Of a DNA stretch of 64,000 bases, positions 59,145-64,000 are shown piece by piece. This stretch comes from Psychroserpens sp. SPM9. GTDB taxonomy: Bacteria > Bacteroidota > Bacteroidia > Flavobacteriales > Flavobacteriaceae. Position numbers and translations under genes: made by a program. The stretch is from contig NZ_JANZNR010000004.1 of assembly GCF_025153525.1 (NCBI RefSeq), positions 310,001 to 374,000 of the forward strand, in the 5' to 3' direction. The notes below the pieces were generated by a model. That model had not been told where the DNA came from, did not search any database, and saw nothing but the letters and a program-made list of their open reading frames with translations. The first letter of the stretch is position 1. Each line of letters begins with the position of its first letter.

Positions 59145-59852
59145 CTAATTATCCTTTTCTAATTCTGCAAAAATGGTCTTTAGTTTATTGAAGGATTCGA
59201 TTGAATTTTCATATGCATCTTTATTTAGATTTAAAGATACTCTTCTTGCCAAAACATAATTCTGAAAATGGATTTCTTGCGCATAACTTTTTGAGGACAC
59301 GTTCATATCCCAAAAACTCACATTTGAAATCAAAAAATTCTCATAAAAATCTTTGAACCCTGCAAAATCTAAATCTTCTACGACTTTTATGTCATTAAAT
59401 GTTTCGTATGGTTCAGAGATAGAGTTTCGTAATTTTAAATCATCAAACAGTTTTAGGTCACCAGAGAATTTCAAGTTTTCATAAGTTATCATTGTAGGAT
59501 TTAAGTAGTTGGATTGCATTATCCTATCCAATTTTGTTGGCAATTTTGGGTTGTCGTAATCTTTGGAGTATAATAATTGAATTACAGTATCTACTTCTTT
59601 AAGTATTTCGATTGTAAAATTATTAGTTTCATTTAATCGTTTTATGTTACGATTGGCTTCATCATTTAACTGAATTATATATAAATCACGTAGTTCTAAA
59701 TTATTTCTATTTTTTACATTTTCGTTAATTCCTAAAGCGATTAGAATTCCAATTATCACAAGCACAATTTCTCCAATTGCATAAAGTAAATACTTACTGA
59801 ACTTATTTTCAGTCAATAATCTTTGACGGATTTTTCTAAAGAATTTTATCAT
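59145..59852 (-). CDS. DUF6090 family membrane protein (paralogue 5)
   Basis: A 235-residue paralogue: MIKFFRKIRQRLLTENKFSK, then YLLYAIGEIVLVIIGILIALGINENVKNR. The INENVKNR anchor end differs slightly from the usual INNWNE. The exported region (~55-235) is unrelated in detail (LDRIMQSNYLNPTMITYENLKFSGDLKLFDDLKLRNSI). It lies between R7 and R8. Confidence 0.9.
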   Translation of the reverse strand: MIKFFRKIRQRLLTENKFSKYLLYAIGEIVLVIIGILIALGINENVKNRNNLELRDLYIIQLNDEANRNIKRLNETNNFTIEILKEVDTVIQLLYSKDYDNPKLPTKLDRIMQSNYLNPTMITYENLKFSGDLKLFDDLKLRNSISEPYETFNDIKVVEDLDFAGFKDFYENFLISNVSFWDMNVSSKSYAQEIHFQNYVLARRVSLNLNKDAYENSIESFNKLKTIFAELEKDN

Positions 59853-59907
59853 TGGTTAGTAGTTTCTTGAAAGGTAGAACAATTATTTAACTCGAGTGAG
59901 AGATAAT

Positions 59908-60039
59908 GAAGCATAACGTCTATGTATATGGTTAGTAGTGTTAAAGTAGTAAGTTAGTAAAAAAGAACGAAGAGTGCGGAAATTCGGTAGAATTTCCTGA
60001 ACCAACTTGCGCAGCAGTTAATTATGCATGTTGTTGTGC
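59908..60039. repeat. Cassette-type palindromic repeat R8
   Basis: Left arm GCATAACGTCTATGTATATGG, right arm ATTATGCATGTTGTTGTGC. The centre is TTAGTAAAAAAGAACGAAG with the hairpin GGAAATTCGGTAGAATTTCC. It is 40 bp from the stop of paralogue 6. Confidence 0.8.
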
Positions 60040-60058
60040 CTGCCTACCGCAGGTAGGC
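60038..60058. repeat. Small palindrome (REP-like) in the R8 arm
   Basis: GCCTGCCTACCGCAGGTAGG plus C: CCTACC pairs with GGTAGG around GCA. It lies between GTTGTG and CTTACATTATTTTT, where R9 has no insertion. Confidence 0.75.
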
Positions 60059-60078
60059 TTACATTATTTTTTATTCAG

Positions 60079-60801
60079 CTAATGTTTTAATTCTTTATCA
60101 ATTTGAGAAATAATATCCTTAAGACTTTCCTGGTTTATTACAAATGTTCTCCAATAATAAAAATTCTTTGATTGAAAATAAATATTAAGATCTGCAATTA
60201 AATATTCATCCGTTAAATCACTAATGTTTTTATATGGTTTATAAGCTATTACATGAGCATATTTATAATTTAAATCAGATGATTCCTGCCTCAAGATTTC
60301 AAATAGATTTTCATTGGTAGGTGCATTAAAAGTATAAAACCTTTGAATATTTGAATATAGAGTGTCATTTATTATAAGGTCAGAATTACCATCAGCAATC
60401 ATTGCATCGTAGGCACTTTTGCTTGACCGAAAGGGCATATCATATCCAAATAACTCCGAATAAGATACTTTGCTAATAGTATCAAAGCCTTCAAAGGAAG
60501 TTATTTCTTTTCGAGGATTAAATGAAGGTAAGACTTTTTTAAAGTACATAATCTCTCTTCCCCAATATGGTTTTAATTCTTCGATTAACTCTAAATCTTT
60601 AAACATATCCGAACGAATTTCTTTCAAAATAGTGGTAGCTTTCATTTTACCCTTTTGAACTTCATTCCAATTATTAATCTGCAATGCAATCAAAATTCCA
60701 ATGACTACTAGTACAATTTCACCAATTGCATATTTAAAATACGTTCCAGTTTTACCTCTTGAAAGTAAATCTTGTCTAATTTTTCTAAAGAATTTTATCA
60801 T
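60079..60801 (-). CDS. DUF6090 family membrane protein (paralogue 6)
   Basis: A 240-residue paralogue: MIKFFRKIRQDLLSRGKTGT, then YFKYAIGEIVLVVIGILIALQINNWNEV, without palindrome insertion. The exported domain (~55-240) includes SSKSAYDAMIADGNSDLIIND. It is separated by 7 bp from paralogue 7, so the three genes 6-7-8 form an operon in one cassette-like unit (R8 to R9). Confidence 0.92.
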   Translation of the reverse strand: MIKFFRKIRQDLLSRGKTGTYFKYAIGEIVLVVIGILIALQINNWNEVQKGKMKATTILKEIRSDMFKDLELIEELKPYWGREIMYFKKVLPSFNPRKEITSFEGFDTISKVSYSELFGYDMPFRSSKSAYDAMIADGNSDLIINDTLYSNIQRFYTFNAPTNENLFEILRQESSDLNYKYAHVIAYKPYKNISDLTDEYLIADLNIYFQSKNFYYWRTFVINQESLKDIISQIDKELKH

Positions 60802-60808
60802 TGGTCAG

Positions 60809-61573
60809 TTATTTATTAATTTCTAAATCAATTTCAACTAAAATTAGTTCTATTTGCTCTTTTATTCCACCAAAAACTCTTGGTCCATTGGCTGCTGAAA
60901 TTGTTAGATAATAATCTAAAAGGTTATTTTCAAATTCAATCAAACTAAAGATTTGCCTATTATTCTTTGAATCAGAAATTGATTTATGTTCAAAATTACG
61001 ACCTCTATCAATCAACAATTTTCGGATACTTCCATTATTATTTAATTGGTTTTTTAGTTTGCTCTTTAAATCAGTAATAGTATTTCGCATTAATTTTAAA
61101 AAATCCAATTTACTTTCAAATGAGGCAAGACGTTGTCTTAGTTTTTTATTTTGAATTACATTAAGATTCCCTGAACTGATCATATCAGTTAATACTCCTT
61201 TTGATGGTTGATAAGTTGCATCGCCAGAAAAAACTGAATACAGTATATCTGATATAGCTTTATCACTTATTGTATCTAGTACATTCGTGTCAAATAAGGT
61301 CAGCATATTCTCTACTGCATTTACGCGTTCCTTATTTTTTTGAAGACTAAGATTTATTTTATCTAGGTTAGTTTTATATTCAGTTTGTAATGACAATAAA
61401 TATTCTTGTTCTATTTTTATTTCTTGTCTGCTAGTATTGAAATTATTAATCTGTAACGCAATTAAAATCCCAATAACCACAAGTACAATTTCGCCGATGG
61501 CATATTTTAGATATTTTCCAGTTTTACCTTCGGAAAGTAGATTTTTACGGATGTTTCTGAAGAGTTTTATCAT
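60809..61573 (-). CDS. DUF6090 family membrane protein (paralogue 7)
   Basis: A 254-residue paralogue: MIKLFRNIRKNLLSEGKTGK, YLKYAIGEIVLVVIGILIALQINNFN, with no palindrome insertion. Exported part contains QKNKERVNAVENMLTLFDTN and SKGVLTDMISSGNLNVIQNKKLRQRLASFESK, which recur in weakened form in paralogue 1 (SLIASNKIDYIQNAELKSYISSFES). This is the middle gene of the 6-7-8 run. Confidence 0.92.
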   Translation of the reverse strand: MIKLFRNIRKNLLSEGKTGKYLKYAIGEIVLVVIGILIALQINNFNTSRQEIKIEQEYLLSLQTEYKTNLDKINLSLQKNKERVNAVENMLTLFDTNVLDTISDKAISDILYSVFSGDATYQPSKGVLTDMISSGNLNVIQNKKLRQRLASFESKLDFLKLMRNTITDLKSKLKNQLNNNGSIRKLLIDRGRNFEHKSISDSKNNRQIFSLIEFENNLLDYYLTISAANGPRVFGGIKEQIELILVEIDLEINK

Positions 61574-61585
61574 TAGTTAGTGGTT

Positions 61586-61628
61586 AGTTGTGCTTTGACT
61601 TCGTCAAATCTTCGATTTCGTTATTTTT
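61586..61628. repeat. Solo repeat-arm fragment with a different small palindrome
   Basis: GTTGTGCTT and TTTCGTTATTTTTT, as at the right end of R9, flank an extra TTTGACTTCGTCAAA palindrome (61592-61607). It sits between paralogues 7 and 8 in place of a full repeat. Confidence 0.55.
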
Positions 61629-61640
61629 TATAACTTAAGA

Positions 61641-62393
61641 TTATTTTTTTTCACGTTCAAGTAATGCAATAACTTTTGTCATTCCATTGCTTATTCTATT
61701 CATATAATTAATCCTTACAACTTTCATCTGTAAAGAATTATTTAACGTGGCAAACGTAGAAGGACGTGCAAGGATTTCCAAAAATTTTTTTTCAGTTAAT
61801 CTAAATCTTTCAGGTAGCATTTCATTAGGCGTAGATAAAATTTCGCTTAATCCTATTTCTTTTCTTAGTTCCCATCCAGAACCATTATAATACATCTCAT
61901 TACTAATTTTGCGGTGAATGGTTCCACCCATGTTGGCAGACATTATTTCAGCGTAAAGTATTAGTACTTTCTTATTATTAATCATACTAAGCTTGCCTGA
62001 CGATTTCGAATCTTCATAAATTGGTAAATTGAGATCATAAGGAATACCATATGTTATAAAACCTCCAAGTTTTTTTAGTGAATCTATTTGAATTGTTAAT
62101 TCTTTAAAACCAATATGTTTTAAATACAATCGACCGTCTGCAACTAGAGAATCACCAAGAGCAATAGCATCATTTATTATTACCTTCGAAGACTGTAGTT
62201 CTATAATTAAGTCTTCAATTAATTGTTGTTTCAATATCTCATTTTTCCTTGATTCATTCCAGTTATTTAAACTTAACGCAATTAAAATTCCAATGACTAC
62301 TAGTACAATTTCACCAATTGCATATTTAAAATACTTTCCTGTTTTACCTCTTGAAAGTAAATCTTGTCTAATTTTTCTAAAGAATTTTATCAT
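61641..62393 (-). CDS. DUF6090 family membrane protein (paralogue 8)
   Basis: A 250-residue paralogue: MIKFFRKIRQDLLSRGKTGK, YFKYAIGEIVLVVIGILIALSLNNWNES, with no palindrome insertion. The exported domain (~55-250) has INDAIALGDSLVADGRLYLKHIGFKELTIQ. Preceded (on the minus strand) by the conserved leader and R9. Confidence 0.92.
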   Translation of the reverse strand: MIKFFRKIRQDLLSRGKTGKYFKYAIGEIVLVVIGILIALSLNNWNESRKNEILKQQLIEDLIIELQSSKVIINDAIALGDSLVADGRLYLKHIGFKELTIQIDSLKKLGGFITYGIPYDLNLPIYEDSKSSGKLSMINNKKVLILYAEIMSANMGGTIHRKISNEMYYNGSGWELRKEIGLSEILSTPNEMLPERFRLTEKKFLEILARPSTFATLNNSLQMKVVRINYMNRISNGMTKVIALLEREKK

Positions 62394-62400
62394 TGGTCAG

Positions 62401-62458
62401 ATATTTCTTTAAAGTTAGGATAATTATTTAATTCCGTTCGAGTGAGAAATAATGAAGC
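62401..62458 (-). promoter_or_regulatory. Conserved leader upstream of DUF6090 paralogue 8 (also paralogues 4 and 5)
   Basis: The plus-strand sequence AAAGTTAGGATAATTATTTA with CGTTCGAGTGAGAAATAATGAAGC-type downstream recurs near 58338-58400 and in weaker form at 59862-59912, always between a DUF6090 start and the repeat arm. TAACTTTA on the minus strand resembles a TAnnTTTG -7 element. A shared promoter is possible. Confidence 0.45.
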
Positions 62459-62594
62459 ACAATGTGTATGTGTATGGTTTGTAGTCTAGGAGAACTAAGT
62501 TAGCACAAAAGAACGAAGAGATTGGAAATTCGGCAGAATTTCCCGAGCACACTCTGTCCGAACAATAAATCATACACGTTGTTGTGCTTTCGTT
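62452..62594. repeat. Cassette-type palindromic repeat R9
   Basis: Left arm AAGCACAATGTGTATG and right arm CATACACGTTGTTGTGCTT are inverted copies, the right arm carrying an extra GTT triplet. The centre includes TTAGCACAAAAGAACGAAG and GGAAATTCGGCAGAATTTCC. It follows the stop of paralogue 9 by about 5 bp. The arm end joins CTTTCGTTA with no small palindrome (empty site). Confidence 0.82.
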
Positions 62595-62598
62595 ATTT

Positions 62599-63357
62599 TT
62601 AATTAGTTGTTTTTAATTTTTCTAATAATGTAGTTGCTGATTTTTTATATTCTCTTAAATAAGGCAAATAATTTTGAATTGCTATTAATCTATATGTGAC
62701 TACTTTATTTTTAAAAATTCTATTGTTAGCAAAAAAATCTATCGTTTTAGGATTGTACTTACCATGCATAAAGTCTGAGTACCAAGAAAATTCCTCAAAA
62801 TATCTTATTGTATTGAATGACTCTTCCTTTAATTTGTCAAGTACCAGATTTAAATGTTCAAAATTTTTATAGAATTGAATAATTTCATTTGTAAGGCCTT
62901 TATTTTCTTTTGCGTTGTAATCATTATAAGTTTTAAGTAACTCTACACCTTTATCTTTAAATTCAAAGGGGATAAAAGCAATAACATCACCTTGACACGG
63001 TATACATTCAGAATAATTTTTGGCGTTGATTGAATCTAAAGGAATATTTGAGTACTCTTCTGAAATCATAGTTTCCAATCTTAATTCCAATTGTTCATAT
63101 TGATTTATGACAATATCTAAATTTGAGAGATCAGATTTTAAATTTAGTTCAACTTCTTTATAGATATTATTAAGTTGATGTTCTGTTTTTTTATTTTCAT
63201 TCCAGTTATTAATCTGTAATGCAATTAAAATTCCGATAACCACAAGGATAATTTCGCCAATTGCATATTTAAAATACCTGCCTGTCCGGCTGGCAGGCTT
63301 TTCAGTTTTTCCTTCTGAAAGTAAATTTTGTCTAATTTTTCTAAAAAATTTTATCAT
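62599..63357 (-). CDS. DUF6090 family membrane protein (paralogue 9)
   Basis: A 252-residue paralogue: MIKFFRKIRQNLLSEGKTEK, in-frame PASRTGR insertion (palindrome at 63277-63298), anchor YAIGEIILVVIGILIALQINNWNEN. The exported domain has a cysteine pair CIPCQGD (~119-125), which none of the other copies shows. It is a single-gene unit between R9 and R10. Confidence 0.92.
   Translation of the reverse strand: MIKFFRKIRQNLLSEGKTEKPASRTGRYFKYAIGEIILVVIGILIALQINNWNENKKTEHQLNNIYKEVELNLKSDLSNLDIVINQYEQLELRLETMISEEYSNIPLDSINAKNYSECIPCQGDVIAFIPFEFKDKGVELLKTYNDYNAKENKGLTNEIIQFYKNFEHLNLVLDKLKEESFNTIRYFEEFSWYSDFMHGKYNPKTIDFFANNRIFKNKVVTYRLIAIQNYLPYLREYKKSATTLLEKLKTTN
63277..63298. repeat. In-frame small palindrome inside DUF6090 paralogue 9
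   Basis: CCTGCC (63277-63282) pairs with GGCAGG (63292-63297), with near-symmetric inner bases. The 21-bp step encodes PASRTGR and is absent from paralogues 4-8. The same element is at 48694-48714, 52955-52975 and 54744-54764 in paralogues 1, 2 and 3. Confidence 0.8.
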
Positions 63358-63375
63358 TGGTTAGTGGTTGGTTAT

Positions 63376-63510
63376 AATGAAGCAACGTGTATATGTATGG
63401 TTAGTTGCGCACAAGTACGCTGTTATGCTTTGCTAAGCAATATAGTAAAAAGTAGGGAAGGACTGTCGTCTTAACCAACATTATCAATTAATTATACACG
63501 TTGTTGTAGG
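63376..63510. repeat. Cassette-type palindromic repeat R10
   Basis: Left arm AACGTGTATATGTATGG and right arm ATTATACACGTTGTTG contain a 10-bp perfect inverted match (AACGTGTATA). The centre is TTTGCTAAGCAATATAGT then AAAAAGTAGGGAAGGAC. It lies 19 bp upstream of paralogue 9 and 57 bp before the plus-strand lipoprotein gene. Confidence 0.85.
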
Positions 63511-63566
63511 TAGTTTTATAATTTATAGATTATTTTTATTATTTTAGTTAAATAGTTGAAAATAAA

Positions 63567-64000
63567 ATGGTTATAAAATTTAAATTGCTATTGTTTGTAA
63601 TTATTATTGTTGCATGTTCTCCATACAATAACAATGATGATTTTCCAGAGCCAAATCAATACAACGGTGAAGATTTGTTTTCACAATCTTCTGATGCTGA
63701 AAAGATTTTGATGGGCAAATGGTATTATGGGTATGGTTATAATGAAATGCAAGATGGATCTGTTGAAATTAGTTACGAAACGGGACTTCATTGGCCAACT
63801 GGAGATAGAACTGATACAATACAATTTTATTCGAATAAAATGGTTGGCTACAGTTGGGACTGTCCATATGAAAATCCCTCAAAACCCCTCGTTAAGCTTG
63901 CAGTATCCGAAGCAGCATATTTTCATTGGTGTTTTCCAAGTGGGGTAAATGGTTGGCTTATTAAAAATGATACTCTTCATTATTACAGAGGATTCGATAC
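63567..64000 (+). CDS. Lipoprotein (3' end outside the window)
   Basis: The open frame runs from ATG 63567 off the end of the window (at least 144 codons). The N-terminus MVIKFKLLLFVIIIVAC is a lipoprotein signal with Cys ~17. The mature part begins SPYNNNDDFPEPNQYNGEDLF and later LMGKWYYGYGYNEMQDGSVEISYE...IQFYSNKMVGYSWDCPYENPS. The GKWYY start resembles a lipocalin-like or copper-resistance NlpE-like beta barrel, but this is tentative. It points away from the DUF6090 array. Confidence 0.8.
   Translation, partial: MVIKFKLLLFVIIIVACSPYNNNDDFPEPNQYNGEDLFSQSSDAEKILMGKWYYGYGYNEMQDGSVEISYETGLHWPTGDRTDTIQFYSNKMVGYSWDCPYENPSKPLVKLAVSEAAYFHWCFPSGVNGWLIKNDTLHYYRGFD

Noticed and set aside
48798-63510. 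Canonical integron attC sites
   Set aside because: The layout fits, but none of the repeat ends matches RYYYAAC or GTTRRRY, and no integrase gene is in the window. I call them attC-like only in position and asymmetry.
48798-63510. CRISPR array
   Set aside because: The repeats are 115-145 bp, flank protein genes, and are separated by 0.3-4 kb. There are no short direct repeats with unique spacers and no cas genes.
1-64000. tRNA, rRNA or tmRNA genes
   Set aside because: I scanned the intergenic stretches and saw no cloverleaf-like sequence ending in CCA or rRNA-like text. A dedicated search was not possible.

Overview
The window is a low-GC chromosomal segment of a member of the Bacteroidota, almost certainly a marine-type Flavobacteriaceae. 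The evidence is the AT-rich coding style, a TTG/TAnnTTTG-type promoter at 30269, and typical family content: DUF6090, DUF3667, YwqK-type MORN proteins, a fused branched-chain E1 dehydrogenase, a DUF4139 protein carrying a SusC-type signature, and a QEGLA/DUF1704 peptidase. No rRNA, tRNA, CRISPR array or transposase was seen.

Region 1 (1-13.7 kb) is mostly plus-strand housekeeping and metabolism. It holds a partial M14 carboxypeptidase, an Lrp/AsnC regulator, a DinB-like protein, an outer-membrane beta-barrel protein, a large FAD/Fe-S lactate or glycolate dehydrogenase-type enzyme, an LpxH-like phosphoesterase, chorismate synthase and a DAACS symporter. It ends in a compact five-gene operon: GshB-like ATP-grasp ligase, mercaptopyruvate sulfurtransferase, TerB-like protein, N-formylglutamate amidohydrolase and QEGLA metallopeptidase. 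The operon ends at an unusual nested inverted-repeat region.

Region 2 (13.8-41.3 kb) is a mosaic of core genes: the DUF4139 protein, MutS2 without an Smr domain, a JmjC-like cupin, uracil-DNA glycosylase, a nucleoside phosphorylase cluster, an SUI1 factor, a 2OG oxygenase, the fused 2-oxoacid dehydrogenase E1, an M19 dipeptidase, ExbD, an SF2 helicase, a cold-shock protein, a pseudouridine synthase, topoisomerase III, a NUMOD4/HNH protein and an ECF sigma factor operon. Between exbD and the helicase lie three tiny minus-strand ORFs. Two of them encode near-identical 28-residue peptides and show a coding-like substitution pattern.

Region 3 (41.3-64 kb) is accessory DNA in which nearly all genes are on the minus strand. 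From about 47 kb onward it becomes an array of mostly single-gene units separated by ten related imperfect palindromes of about 115-145 bp. Each palindrome lies between the end of one minus-strand gene and the start of the next, apart from two that border a plus-strand block. The layout resembles integron gene cassettes, but no integrase is visible and the boxes do not fit the canonical attC consensus. Nine DUF6090 paralogues populate this array; they share an almost invariant membrane-anchor N-terminus and have divergent exported domains. A palindrome of about 21 bp is inserted in frame in four of them, and related palindromes sit in some intergenic repeat arms next to an empty counterpart. 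A plus-strand block (hsp20, a small DUF2158-like gene and a lipoprotein), with a good sigma-54 promoter candidate, interrupts the array at 56-57.4 kb.

The best candidates for undescribed biology are the palindrome-delimited DUF6090 cassette array, the mobile in-frame palindromes, and the tandem micro-ORFs.
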